NCBI GenBank assembly: GCA_041665525.1
Contig: JBAYIS010000002.1
Span: forward strand, 186,001-250,000
Source: UBA8401 sp041665525
GTDB taxonomy: Bacteria; Bacteroidota; Ignavibacteria; UBA10030; UBA8401
Length of the DNA stretch: 64,000 bases
Direction: 5' to 3'
Below, piece after piece: positions 18,327 through 27,095 of this stretch. The position numbers and the translations under genes were made by a program. Each line of letters begins with the position of its first letter. Position 1 is the stretch's first letter. Under the pieces are notes generated by a model, which searched no databases, was not told where the DNA came from, and saw only the letters and a list, made by a program, of their open reading frames with translations.

Positions 18327-18761
18327 TTATGCCTGTGCCGGAGCTTCTGCTGCCGGAGCTGCTGCCCCTGCGGGCGCAGCTGCTTTTTTCTTTGTGGCTT
18401 TCCGACGTGATTTCTTTGCAAGTTCTTTTCCACGCTTCAGGGATTGTGAAGCGGACCACTTTTCGAATTCCGCTGCGATGGTCGCTTCGTCTTTCCCTTT
18501 TTTCTTCAAGGTCCATTTCAACATGATTCCTTTACGGCTGAGAAGGTTCTTCACCGTATCGGTCGGTGTTGCACCGACACCCAGCCAATACATCACTCGG
18601 CCTTCTTTCAGGTCGATGGTGATCGGATCGGTGCTGGGATTATACTGTCCGAGACGTTCAAGGAACCGTCCATCGCGTTTGTACCGGGAATCTGCTGCTA
18701 CGATGCGGTAGATCGGCTGTTTTTTCTTGCCGCCGCGTTGTAATCTGATTTTTACTGCCAC
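18327..18761 (-). CDS. rpsP: 30S ribosomal protein S16 with an Ala/Lys-rich tail
   Basis: The first 85 or so residues match S16 (VKIRLQRGGKKKQPIYRIVA, DPITIDLKEGRVMYWLGVGA). The protein is 144 residues, far longer than the roughly 80-90 of E. coli, because of a C-terminal extension ending in alternating Lys-rich and Ala/Pro-rich sequence (KKAAAPAGAAAPAAEAPAQA). Such tails occur in Bacteroidota-type S16 and probably extend along the ribosome surface. Confidence 0.95.
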   Translation of the reverse strand: MAVKIRLQRGGKKKQPIYRIVAADSRYKRDGRFLERLGQYNPSTDPITIDLKEGRVMYWLGVGATPTDTVKNLLSRKGIMLKWTLKKKGKDEATIAAEFEKWSASQSLKRGKELAKKSRRKATKKKAAAPAGAAAPAAEAPAQA

Positions 18762-18821
18762 GTGTTGTTACTCCTTTATTACTGCTGATTGATTGTGTAT
18801 TTATTATTATTTAAACATTCG

Positions 18822-20150
18822 TTATGCGCGGCCGAGCCGCTGACCCATCATTTTCGCGAAACTTTTCCCCTTGGAAAAGTTTCGCATCATCTTCTGCATT
18901 TCCGTAAACTGGTTCAGCAGCTTGTTGACTTCCTGGATCGTCGTGCCGCTGCCGTTCGCAATCCGTTTTCTCCTCGAACCGTTGATGATAGCCGGATTGG
19001 CGCGCTCCTCTTTCGTCATAGAAAGGATGATTGCTTCCACGTACTTCAATTCTTTATCATCCACATCGTTCAGGTTCCCCAATTTGTTTGCTCCGGGGAT
19101 CATCGACATCACCTGCGACAGCGGACCCATTTTCTTGATTTGCTGCAACTGCTCGTAAAAATCCTGCAATGTGAAGGTCGCTTTCACGATCTTCTCTTGC
19201 ATCTTTTCCGCCTGTTTTTGATCGAACGTCTGCTGTGCTTCTTCTACCAGCGAGACGATATCTCCCATTCCGAGGATGCGCGACGCCATGCGTTCCGGAT
19301 AGAACTGTTCCAACGCATCCATCTTTTCGCCGATACCGACGAATTTGATCGGAATACCAACCACGCTTCTGATCGACAGTGCGGCACCACCACGAGTATC
19401 ACCGTCCAGCTTGGTCAGCACCACACCATTATAGTCCAAACGGTCATGAAATGCTTTTGCCGTATTCACGGCATCCTGGCCGATCATCGCATCGACCACA
19501 AACAGGATCTCATCCGGCTTTACTGCCGCTTTGATGTTCGCCACCTCGTTCATCATCTCTTCGTCGATCGCCAATCGGCCGGCGGTATCGATGATGACTA
19601 CATCGCGCGCATTTTCTTTTGCGTACGGGATTGCCTTCTTTGCGATTTCCAGCGCAGTGTTCGTCCTGCTGCTGAACACTGGTACATCAATCTGTCCACC
19701 AAGAGCAATTAATTGATCAATAGCTGCAGGTCGATATGTATCCGCAGCAACGAGCAACGGAAGCTTCCCTTTGCTCTTGAGATAGTTCGCCAGTTTTCCG
19801 CTGAATGTAGTTTTACCGGAACCCTGCAAACCGGCAACCATTATCACCGACGGGATCGCGGAAGAAAAATTGATCTCCGTCTTTGCATTTCCCATCAGCG
19901 CAACAAGCTCATCATAGATGATCTTGATGATGAGCTGGCCCGGCGCAACATTCGTGACAACATCCTGTCCGACCGATTTTTTTCGGACATTTTCAATGAA
20001 CGCAGTTACCACGCCAAAATTCACATCGGCGTCGAGCAATACACGACGGACTTCATTCAACGCTTCAGCCGTATTCTCTTCCGAGATACGATGCTGGCCT
20101 CGAAGTTTTTTTAGTGCGCCGTCTAATCGTTCAGTTAACGTTTCAAACAT
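18822..20150 (-). CDS. ffh: Signal recognition particle protein Ffh
   Basis: SRP54 GTPase of 442 residues that binds signal sequences of nascent membrane proteins and docks with FtsY. The N domain (residues about 1-90) is followed by the G domain with GLQGSGKTTFSGKLA (P-loop), DTAGRL and TKLDGDTRGGAAL, then a C-terminal M domain ending in a Met-rich, basic segment (FTEMQKMMRNFSKGKSFAKM). It is the first gene of the translation operon. Its upstream spacer is the tandem octamer array at 20173-20288. Confidence 0.97.
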   Translation of the reverse strand: MFETLTERLDGALKKLRGQHRISEENTAEALNEVRRVLLDADVNFGVVTAFIENVRKKSVGQDVVTNVAPGQLIIKIIYDELVALMGNAKTEINFSSAIPSVIMVAGLQGSGKTTFSGKLANYLKSKGKLPLLVAADTYRPAAIDQLIALGGQIDVPVFSSRTNTALEIAKKAIPYAKENARDVVIIDTAGRLAIDEEMMNEVANIKAAVKPDEILFVVDAMIGQDAVNTAKAFHDRLDYNGVVLTKLDGDTRGGAALSIRSVVGIPIKFVGIGEKMDALEQFYPERMASRILGMGDIVSLVEEAQQTFDQKQAEKMQEKIVKATFTLQDFYEQLQQIKKMGPLSQVMSMIPGANKLGNLNDVDDKELKYVEAIILSMTKEERANPAIINGSRRKRIANGSGTTIQEVNKLLNQFTEMQKMMRNFSKGKSFAKMMGQRLGRA

Positions 20151-20172
20151 AAAAACTTAACAACCTACTATA

Positions 20173-20288
20173 ATTGGGTCATTGAATCATTGGATCATTG
20201 AATCATTGAATCATTGGATCATTGATTCATTGGATCATTGATTCATTGGAACATTGATTCATTGGAACATTGGATCAATCATTGAATA
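20173..20288. repeat. Tandem 8-bp repeat array (consensus ATTGRWTC)
   Basis: Thirteen back-to-back octamers run from 20173 to 20276: variants ATTGGGTC, ATTGAATC, ATTGGATC, ATTGATTC and ATTGGAAC, all in the same phase. A 4-base AATC and one further unit (ATTGAATA) follow. The array fills most of the 158-bp gap between the atpG stop and the ffh start, so it lies in the ffh leader or promoter region. The variants alternate (GATTC, GGATC, GATTC, GGAAC), as expected from slippage of a two-unit block. Confidence 0.9.
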
Positions 20289-20308
20289 CCAAATGGATTC
20301 AGCAATGA

Positions 20309-21193
20309 TTAGCTAGCCTTTTTTAATGCTTCGGCACCAGCAACAATTTCAAGCAATTCCTTCGTGATGGCTGCCTGACGAGCCTTGTTATAATTCAACT
20401 GCAGCACTTTGATTAGATCGCGTGCATTGGTTGAAGCATTTTCCATTGCCGACATTCGGGCACCGTGTTCCGCTGCGTTAGAATCCAGCAGCACACGCCA
20501 CATCTGAAAATTCAAATGTTTCGGGACCAGCGCCGTGACGATTTCGTCGCTTGCCGGTTCAAAGATATAATCAGTTGTTTGTGCTTGCTTATCCGACGAC
20601 TGATCCTGCACCACCGGCAGGAATTGTCCGATGGTTAATTTTTGCTGAACGGCATTTTTGAACTCATTCGAGATGACTTCAACCTTGTCGTATTCACCTT
20701 TTATAAATCCATTTACGATCTCTCCAACAATCTGCTTTGCCATGGTGAAGTTCAATTGATTGAATACACCGATATGTTTTGCAATCACTTCATAATCCCG
20801 TTTGCTGAAGAAATCATATCCTTTTTTACCGATGCAGATCAGTTTTACTTTTCCCGCTTTATTCATCTCAGCGTAGTGCGTATTGATATGGTTCACCGCC
20901 GCTTTGATGATATTGCTATTGAACGCACCGCACAATCCGCGGTCCGCTGTTACAATAACGATGGCAATCGCTTTCACTTCGCGCGCTTCGAACTGGGGGT
21001 ATTTCGTCACATCCACTTGACCGGAAAGATAGGCAAGCAACTCCTGCATCTTTCGGGCATAGGGACGAGCAGCGATGATTGCATCGGTAGCACGGCGCAG
21101 TTTTGCCGCTGCCACCATCTTCATTGCTTTGGTGATCTTTTGTGTGCTTTTAACGCCGCTGATCCGCTGGCGTATTTCTCGTAAGGTTGCCAT
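20309..21193 (-). CDS. atpG: ATP synthase F1 subunit gamma
   Basis: Central rotor stalk of F1, 294 residues. The N-terminal helix MATLREIRQRISGVKSTQKI and the C-terminal helix NKARQAAITKELLEIVAGAEAL are the two arms of the coiled coil; TADRGLCGAFNSNI is the family signature. It is the last gene of the atp operon here, following atpA by five bases. No atpD (beta) or atpC (epsilon) follows. Confidence 0.97.
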   Translation of the reverse strand: MATLREIRQRISGVKSTQKITKAMKMVAAAKLRRATDAIIAARPYARKMQELLAYLSGQVDVTKYPQFEAREVKAIAIVIVTADRGLCGAFNSNIIKAAVNHINTHYAEMNKAGKVKLICIGKKGYDFFSKRDYEVIAKHIGVFNQLNFTMAKQIVGEIVNGFIKGEYDKVEVISNEFKNAVQQKLTIGQFLPVVQDQSSDKQAQTTDYIFEPASDEIVTALVPKHLNFQMWRVLLDSNAAEHGARMSAMENASTNARDLIKVLQLNYNKARQAAITKELLEIVAGAEALKKAS

Positions 21194-21198
21194 TCGAA

Positions 21199-22746
21199 TT
21201 ACGCCGCTTTAAACGTTGTCATGAAGTTTTTGGTTATGGATTGGATTTGTTTTGCGATATCGTCCGTTAGATCTTTTTTCTCTGCAATCGCGGCCAATAG
21301 ATCTTTGTGTTTCAATTCGAACATTTGTAAATATTCCTTTTCGAACTGTTGGATCTTATCGACCGGCAATTCGTCAAGGAATCCGTTCGTGCCGAGATAA
21401 ATCATCACAACCTGTTTCTCAACCGGAAGCGGAACATACTGTCCCTGCTTCAACAATTCCACCAATCGCGCGCCGCGGCGCAGTTGCTGCTGGGTTGCTT
21501 TGTCAAGATCGGAACCAAATTTGGCGAATGCTTCGAGTTCACGATACTGTGCCAATTCAAGACGCAGACGACCGGCAACCTTCTTCATCGCTTTAATCTG
21601 CGCGTTACCGCCGACGCGCGATACCGAGATACCGACGTTGATAGCGGGACGAACACCGGCGTTAAACAGGTTCGGTTCAAGATATATCTGACCGTCAGTA
21701 ATAGAGATAACGTTCGTGGGAATATAGGCGGACACATCTCCGGCCTGCGTTTCGATGATCGGCAGAGCGGTCAAACTTCCGCCCCCTTCTTCATCGCTTA
21801 GTTTTGATGAACGTTCCAATAAACGAGAATGGAGATAGAACACGTCGCCGGGGTACGCTTCGCGTCCGGGCGGACGGCGGAGCAGCAATGATACTTGACG
21901 GTATGCTGCTGCCTGTTTTGAAAGATCATCATACACCACAAGTGCATCGCGACCGCTATCGCGGAAAAATTCTCCAAGTGTTGCACCGGCGTACGGTGCA
22001 ACGAATTGCATCGGGGCCGGATCGCTTGCATTTGCAGCAATCACCGTCGTATACGGCATTGCGCCTTCTTCTTCCAATTTGCTCACCACTTGCGCAACTG
22101 TTGAACCTTTTTGTCCGACTGCGACATAGATGCAATACACCGGTTTCACACCCTGTTTCTTTGCCTCTTCCGTATGCGTGTACCGCTGATTGATGATCGC
22201 ATCCAATGCAACGGCAGTCTTTCCTGTCTGGCGGTCACCGATAATTAACTGACGCTGTCCGCGTCCGATCGGGATCATTCCGTCGACCGATTTCAAACCA
22301 GTTTGCAATGACTGTTTCACTGGCTGACGCTGTATAACACCAAGTGCTTTACGTTCGATCGGAGAAAATTTGTCCGTTTTAATCGGTCCACGCCCATCGA
22401 TCGGTTGACCCAGTGGATTGATCACACGGCCGAGCATTGCTTCGCCGACAGGCATGGATGCCACGCGGTTCGTTCGTTTTACAATGTCTCCTTCTTTTAT
22501 CTGCGTATCATCGCCAAAGAGAATGCATCCGACATTATCTTCTTCCAAATTCAGCACCATGCCGAACACGTCTCCCGGGAACTCGACGAGCTCACCGGAC
22601 ATACATTTGGAAAGTCCGTACACGCGGGCAATACCGTCGCCCACCTGAAGTACGGTTCCGACATCATATATATCTACTTCTTTTTCGTATCCGGCTAATT
22701 GCTTGCGGAGTATCGCGGTTATTTCATCAGGTCGAACTTCAGCCAT
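21199..22746 (-). CDS. atpA: ATP synthase F1 subunit alpha
   Basis: Regulatory nucleotide-binding subunit of F1, 515 residues. The P-loop is GDRQTGKTAVALD, the DELSEED-region equivalent lies in the C-terminal third, and PAINVGISVSRVGGNAQ is the family signature with the Arg finger. The start MAEVRPDEITAILRKQL gives the usual N-terminal helix that meets the delta subunit. It lies between atpH and atpG. Confidence 0.98.
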   Translation of the reverse strand: MAEVRPDEITAILRKQLAGYEKEVDIYDVGTVLQVGDGIARVYGLSKCMSGELVEFPGDVFGMVLNLEEDNVGCILFGDDTQIKEGDIVKRTNRVASMPVGEAMLGRVINPLGQPIDGRGPIKTDKFSPIERKALGVIQRQPVKQSLQTGLKSVDGMIPIGRGQRQLIIGDRQTGKTAVALDAIINQRYTHTEEAKKQGVKPVYCIYVAVGQKGSTVAQVVSKLEEEGAMPYTTVIAANASDPAPMQFVAPYAGATLGEFFRDSGRDALVVYDDLSKQAAAYRQVSLLLRRPPGREAYPGDVFYLHSRLLERSSKLSDEEGGGSLTALPIIETQAGDVSAYIPTNVISITDGQIYLEPNLFNAGVRPAINVGISVSRVGGNAQIKAMKKVAGRLRLELAQYRELEAFAKFGSDLDKATQQQLRRGARLVELLKQGQYVPLPVEKQVVMIYLGTNGFLDELPVDKIQQFEKEYLQMFELKHKDLLAAIAEKKDLTDDIAKQIQSITKNFMTTFKAA

Positions 22747-22761
22747 TGTTGTTGTTCCTTA

Positions 22762-23313
22762 TCAATTATTTAACGAACCTTGTTTTAATTTCAATTTTAA
22801 GATTTCCAACTGCCGTTTCACGCTGCCATCCAGCACTGTATCACCGACACGTGCCACGAATCCCCCTTTGATCGATGTATCCAGGCTGAAGACGATCTCC
22901 ACTTTCTTCTTCGTCATAGTTTCCAGCTGTTTTACCAGATCCTTCTCCTGTTTCGCAGAGAATTCAATGCTTGAAGCAACGCTCACCCGCACAATTCCTA
23001 ATTGCTCGTCGCGCTGTATAAAATACTGTGTGAGGATATCGGCAAGAATATTCTCGCGTCCCTTCATGACGATTTGATCCATATACCCCATCACCAGAGC
23101 GCCGATTTTTTTCTTGAAAATGTCGCGCAGTGCGGATTTTTTCTTTTCTTTCGGAACGATCGGACTTTTCAATAGATTCCGGAGCTCGCGTGAAGCATCG
23201 ATTGCACTCTTCACGATCAGCAAATCTTCCGCAATCGCATCGGATTTCTTCTGTTCATTGGTCAGCTCCATCAACGCGGAGGCGTACCGGGCAGCTATTC
23301 GTATATTGCTCAT
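22762..23313 (-). CDS. atpH: ATP synthase F1 subunit delta
   Basis: OSCP/delta subunit of 183 residues, part of the peripheral stalk that joins F1 to subunit b. The N-terminal helical domain begins IRIAARYASALMELTNEQ and the C-terminal domain has SLDTSIKGGFVARVGDTVLDGSVKRQLE, the family signature. Its first base is shared with the atpF stop (23313), so translation is coupled. Confidence 0.94.
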   Translation of the reverse strand: MSNIRIAARYASALMELTNEQKKSDAIAEDLLIVKSAIDASRELRNLLKSPIVPKEKKKSALRDIFKKKIGALVMGYMDQIVMKGRENILADILTQYFIQRDEQLGIVRVSVASSIEFSAKQEKDLVKQLETMTKKKVEIVFSLDTSIKGGFVARVGDTVLDGSVKRQLEILKLKLKQGSLNN

Positions 23314-23798
23314 TAGTTCTTCTGTAATTGTTGAAGCACTTTATCGACCATCTTTTTCTGTTTTGCGTTGTCGAGCGATTCGTCGAGAATCTTTTCCGCC
23401 ACGGAGATCGAAAGGTCGGCAACTTCGGAACGAAGCTGCGCCATGGCGGAATCTTTCTCGCGTACGATCTCGTCCTTCGCCTGATCCAGCATTTTCTTCG
23501 CACTCTCGTTCGCTTTTGCAACGATATCACTTTTCAGTTGTTCCGCCATTGCACGCCCTTCAGCAATCAGCCGAGCGGTGTCCGCGCTTGCCTTTTCAAT
23601 GGCGATTTTATTCTCATGCATCATGCGTTCCGCATCCTTCTTTGCCTCTTCCGCCTTCTTCAACGCATCAGCGATTTCTTGTTCGCGCGTATGCAGCGCT
23701 TGCAGGATTGGTTTCCATGCAAATTTTCCTAGGACGATCACCAACAGGACGAAGGTGATCATTGTCCAAATAATTAATCCGGGATTGATATCTAACAT
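23313..23798 (-). CDS. atpF: ATP synthase Fo subunit b
   Basis: Peripheral stalk subunit of 161 residues from the ATG at 23798. One N-terminal membrane helix (LIIWTMITFVLLVIVLGKFAW) is followed by a long charged coiled coil rich in Ala, Glu and Lys. An upstream start at 23852 would add 18 residues encoded inside the intergenic hairpin and is unlikely. The length matches Bacteroidota/Chlorobiota b subunits. Confidence 0.93.
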   Translation of the reverse strand: MLDINPGLIIWTMITFVLLVIVLGKFAWKPILQALHTREQEIADALKKAEEAKKDAERMMHENKIAIEKASADTARLIAEGRAMAEQLKSDIVAKANESAKKMLDQAKDEIVREKDSAMAQLRSEVADLSISVAEKILDESLDNAKQKKMVDKVLQQLQKN

Positions 23799-23825
23799 AG
23801 GGCTCTCGTGTACACTAAAATGATC

Positions 23826-23850
23826 GCAGGACGGGTTGTCCCCGTCCTGC
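23826..23850 (-). promoter_or_regulatory. Intercistronic hairpin between atpE and atpF
   Basis: GCAGGACGGG and CCCGTCCTGC pair perfectly over 10 bp around a five-base loop (TTGTC). It starts nine bases past the atpE stop and is not followed by a run of T on the minus strand. An mRNA-stabilising or partial-terminator role that raises atpE output relative to downstream genes is a reasonable inference, because c is needed in many copies per complex. Confidence 0.6.
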
Positions 23851-23858
23851 AAAATAAA

Positions 23859-24086
23859 TTACTTCGTTGCAAGAATAATGCAGATAGCAAGCGCAAAAAA
23901 TGTTGCACCTTCGATAAGTGCTGCTGCAATCAGCATCGAGGTACGAACTTGTCCCGCTGCTTCCGGCTGACGTCCGCTTGCTTCCATTGCTGCTGCGGCA
24001 AGCTTACCGATTCCGAGGCCTGCGCCGATGATCGAGACGCCAGCGCCGATACCTGCTGCCAAATATCCAAGACCGAGTGATTCCAT
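23859..24086 (-). CDS. atpE: ATP synthase Fo subunit c
   Basis: Proteolipid of 75 residues with two membrane helices joined by the polar loop RQPEAAGQ. The ion-carrying Glu lies in the second helix (AAALIEGATFFAL). The Gln of Na+-type rings is replaced by Ile in GAGLGIGK, and the residue after the Glu is Gly rather than Ser/Thr, so the ring should carry protons. It follows atpB by 54 bases. Confidence 0.96.
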   Translation of the reverse strand: MESLGLGYLAAGIGAGVSIIGAGLGIGKLAAAAMEASGRQPEAAGQVRTSMLIAAALIEGATFFALAICIILATK

Positions 24087-24140
24087 TGTATTTCTCCTGT
24101 TAGATGTTGTGTAGATGAATGATTACTGTTATTGTATAAA

Positions 24141-25070
24141 TTAATGTTTTTGACCGTGCGATTCCGACTGCATTCCCAATCCCATAAACAGCGATGTCAA
24201 CATCGTAAAGATGTAGGCCTGCAGGAACGCAACGAACAATTCCAGCATATAAATGCCGAGTGCGAACGCCACCGACACTGGCGCAACCGCCAGCGATTTA
24301 AAGACAAAGATCAATCCTATGAGCGCCAGAATCACGATATGTCCGCCTGTCATGTTCGCAAACAGACGGATGCACAATGCAAACGGTTTAGTAAAGAGTC
24401 CGAGCACTTCGATTGGAATCATAATGGGCCACAGCGCCCAATGCACTCCGCCGGTCAGGTGAGCCAGGTAATGTCCGAAACCCTGCGAACGGATCGCAGA
24501 AAGCTGAATCATTATGAACGCAATGATGGCCAATCCAGCCGTCACACTCACATTTCCTGTGGCAGAAGCGCCGTAGGGGATTAGACCGAGCAGATTCATC
24601 ACCAGAATGAAAAAGAAATTCGTTAACAGGTACGGAAGATACTTCAATCCTCCGGTCCCCATATTCGGAACAACAATCTCGTCCCGCACGAACAGCACAA
24701 ACACTTCAATCAAATTGCCGAATCCTTTCGGCACTTTATTTTTCAGATTTTTTCGGGCGACAACAGAGAGCGTGATGATAAGAATTGCTGCTGCCAGCCA
24801 CAGGAAGATCACATGCTTTGTGAGTGAAAGATCGACGCCGAACAGTTCGAACTGCGGAAGTTCAATTCCGTGCTTTGCCGGGTCAGGATTATGATAGAAA
24901 GGAAGTTCCAGAAATCTGCTGTCATAGATGTGATGAAGCAGCTGCGTAAAGAGATTCTCATCGCCGCCATGTTCTGCAACTGCATGCGCGGACGAATCTG
25001 CAGCCGTTTGCAGCGTATCGGCAACCGCCTGATGAACTTTTTTTTCCGATAAAAGGAGCCAAGAAAACAC
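24141..25070 (-). CDS. atpB: ATP synthase Fo subunit a
   Basis: Membrane subunit of 309 residues that forms the proton half-channels. The essential Arg is in FALCIRLFANMTGGH. The N-terminal 80 residues are an extension with several His residues, as is usual in Bacteroidota/Chlorobiota, followed by about five or six membrane helices. It lies between the atpI-like gene and atpE. Confidence 0.95.
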   Translation of the reverse strand: MFSWLLLSEKKVHQAVADTLQTAADSSAHAVAEHGGDENLFTQLLHHIYDSRFLELPFYHNPDPAKHGIELPQFELFGVDLSLTKHVIFLWLAAAILIITLSVVARKNLKNKVPKGFGNLIEVFVLFVRDEIVVPNMGTGGLKYLPYLLTNFFFILVMNLLGLIPYGASATGNVSVTAGLAIIAFIMIQLSAIRSQGFGHYLAHLTGGVHWALWPIMIPIEVLGLFTKPFALCIRLFANMTGGHIVILALIGLIFVFKSLAVAPVSVAFALGIYMLELFVAFLQAYIFTMLTSLFMGLGMQSESHGQKH

Positions 25071-25094
25071 GTTGTACCTGTCGAATCGTAAATA

Positions 25095-25484
25095 TTAATG
25101 CTGAATTTTTTTATGGATGTAGAGGACTTCCAGAGTCAGAAAGACCATATACATGACGAACAACGAACCGATTAGCGAGACTGCGTGAAACTTAAACAGT
25201 GCTACCGCTGCCAGCAACAATCCCACCATCACGAACAGCCTCACTACAATTCCCCCCAACACGATTTGCATGAATATGGTGTACGATCTGTTCAGCGAGA
25301 ACTGAATCACCCCGTATCCCAGCAAAGCGTTGACCACACTTAACACTACTCCCGCCGCAATCCCTTCTGCGATATGTCCGGCGGTATATTGCGTTACAGG
25401 ATAAAATCCCAAACCGCCAGTCACCAGGAGCACAACCGCAATTTGTTTCAACAACGAGAAATCAACCTTTGTTGCTGCGTTCAT
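25095..25484 (-). CDS. AtpI-like four-helix membrane protein
   Basis: Product of 129 residues with four predicted membrane segments (residues about 12-27, 37-57, 65-90 and 98-122) and a short basic C-terminal tail (YIHKKIQH). Its place directly before atpB suggests an assembly factor like AtpI, which helps build the c-ring. Sequence similarity is too weak for certainty. The start overlaps the end of the atpZ-like gene by 23 bases. Confidence 0.62.
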   Translation of the reverse strand: MNAATKVDFSLLKQIAVVLLVTGGLGFYPVTQYTAGHIAEGIAAGVVLSVVNALLGYGVIQFSLNRSYTIFMQIVLGGIVVRLFVMVGLLLAAVALFKFHAVSLIGSLFVMYMVFLTLEVLYIHKKIQH

Positions 25485-25716
25485 GTTCCTCTTTATTGCT
25501 TAATTCCATAACTTCTCGGAAGAACCGTATCATTCCTCCGGTAAAGCCGATCACGATGCCTGTCACCATCAACCATGGCTTTGTCCCGAACTGATCGTCC
25601 GCGTATTTGCCGATAAAGAGAAATGCTACTACCGCAATCGCGATCTGCAAACCGAGCGTCATATATGGCGCCGCTGCCTGCATCATTGATCCGAATGAAT
25701 TCTCTTCGTTCTTCAT
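25462..25716 (-). CDS. AtpZ/AtpI-type small membrane protein
   Basis: Product of 84 residues with two membrane helices (LGLQIAIAVVAFLFIGKYAD and WLMVTGIVIGFTGGMIRFF) and a charged C terminus. The pattern GKYADDQFGTKPWLMVTGIVIG is typical of the AtpZ/F1Fo-assembly family encoded ahead of atpB. A role in ring assembly or Mg2+ supply is inferred from family and context. Confidence 0.78.
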   Translation of the reverse strand: MKNEENSFGSMMQAAAPYMTLGLQIAIAVVAFLFIGKYADDQFGTKPWLMVTGIVIGFTGGMIRFFREVMELSNKEEHERSNKG

Positions 25717-25735
25717 GGAAGAGATCCGATGGTTA

Positions 25736-26095
25736 CTAATAGTTTTGTCCGGAGGGACGTGTTTCCGTCATTGTTACTTTTCCGTCGAATACTGCCCCTT
25801 CGTCGATGACGAGTTTAGAAGCCTTCACGTCGCCGCGCACCACAGCTTTTCCTTCCAGCACCAGTTTTTCCACGGAGGTGATATTCCCTTTCACTTTTCC
25901 GCCGATGGTAACGTTCCTGCCGTTCACCGTTCCTTCAACTTCGCCCGTGATGCCGACCGCGAGATTCTCCGCGGCATGAACCTCGCCGGAAAGTTTCCCG
26001 TCGATCCGGATGCTTCCCTGTGTTCGGATCTTTCCTTCAACGGTCGTTCCCGAACCGATGAGGTTTAAATTCTTTATCGCGCTGTTGTCTGCCAT
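25736..26095 (-). CDS. Bactofilin (DUF583 polymer-forming protein)
   Basis: Product of 119 residues with the regular beta-helix repeats of bactofilins (GSGTTVEGKIRTQGSIRIDG, then repeated GxV/GxI turns). Bactofilins self-assemble into cytoplasmic filaments that help place wall enzymes. The start overlaps the stop of the M23 peptidase gene as TAATG (26093-26097), the usual bactofilin/LytM pairing, which suggests joint work on cell shape. Confidence 0.92.
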   Translation of the reverse strand: MADNSAIKNLNLIGSGTTVEGKIRTQGSIRIDGKLSGEVHAAENLAVGITGEVEGTVNGRNVTIGGKVKGNITSVEKLVLEGKAVVRGDVKASKLVIDEGAVFDGKVTMTETRPSGQNY

Positions 26096-26991
26096 TAGAG
26101 TTCGCTCGCAATCAAATAATCATTTGGGTTTTGTGCTCTGCCGTTATTCCATATCTCAAAATGCAAATGCGGACCAAAACTTGTCCTGCCCGAGTTCCCC
26201 AATAACGCGATCGGCTCTCCGCGTTTCACAAATTCTCCGATCCCCTTCAACACATTTTGATTGTGTTTGTAGATTGTCAGATATCCCCCTCCGTGCGACA
26301 ACATCACTGTATGTCCGTCATCGATCGTAAAACCGGAGAACACGACATATCCGTCCGCAGCTGCAACGATCAACGATCCGATCTTTCCTGCATAATCAAT
26401 ACCGATATGTCCCTTTTCGGATTCGTATCTTCGCGACACATATCCAACGGCCGGTGCAATGATCGGGAATTCAGCTCGAAACGTCGCCTCATCATTTCGG
26501 ATATTTACCGCCGGGCGGTAGACAATAACCGAAGAAGATGCAGTCGCTTGCTGCTGATTATTTGCCGTTATCGGCACATCGGCAACGGCGCTTTCCTGTT
26601 CCGACATCAATGATGCAACGGAGCCCAGATTGAAAGTGCTGTCTTCCGGCAGCGTCTTCTGGCCTAATGCATTGCGTAATTTATTATTGTATTCGCGAAG
26701 GACCAGAACTTCACTGGTAATTCGGTTCAATCGTTTTTGTACTTCGAACAATTCAGAGCCATACCGCTTCTGTAATTGTTCTTCCGACATCGGCAGGAGC
26801 AAACCCGCTGGCGTATAAATTATTGTCGCGATGGTCAGCGATGCAATCAGCGTGACTATTCCCACGCATGCCAGCATAATCGTCAATACAGAGGCTTTGA
26901 AGGATCTTGTCGAACCGGTATCTCCCTGCGGAATCACCACTATTTCAAACGCATTTTCTTTCGATGCGTGATGATCTCGCTCAGATGGCAT
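26095..26991 (-). CDS. M23 (LytM-type) peptidase
   Basis: Membrane-anchored zinc peptidase-like protein of 298 residues. A cytoplasmic basic N terminus precedes one membrane helix (about residues 40-64), then a coiled coil (EEQLQKRYGSELFEVQKRL) and a C-terminal LytM domain with HIGIDYAG (HxxxD) and HLHFEIWN (HxH). These residues can bind zinc and cut peptidoglycan cross-links. The ATG at 26991 follows GGGAG; a GTG 12 bases earlier is possible. It is coupled to the bactofilin gene. Confidence 0.9.
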   Translation of the reverse strand: MPSERDHHASKENAFEIVVIPQGDTGSTRSFKASVLTIMLACVGIVTLIASLTIATIIYTPAGLLLPMSEEQLQKRYGSELFEVQKRLNRITSEVLVLREYNNKLRNALGQKTLPEDSTFNLGSVASLMSEQESAVADVPITANNQQQATASSSVIVYRPAVNIRNDEATFRAEFPIIAPAVGYVSRRYESEKGHIGIDYAGKIGSLIVAAADGYVVFSGFTIDDGHTVMLSHGGGYLTIYKHNQNVLKGIGEFVKRGEPIALLGNSGRTSFGPHLHFEIWNNGRAQNPNDYLIASEL

Positions 26992-27095
26992 TCGCACTCC
27001 CACAAAGCATGTGACTTGATACTAAATTGGACTACAAATGTAAAAAAAAAGTGCCAGAGATGCAACGGAATTTTACCGGTATGAGGAACGGCAAG

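Noticed and set aside
18789..19712. Plus-strand frame of 307 codons opposite ffh
   Set aside because: His/Arg/Cys-rich antisense shadow of the conserved SRP GTPase.
20173..20288. Regular repeat that might be a CRISPR array
   Set aside because: Units are 8 bp, contiguous and without unique spacers; there are no cas genes.
23859..24086. Na+-driven ATP synthase
   Set aside because: The c subunit lacks the Gln and Ser/Thr ligands of Na+-type rings.
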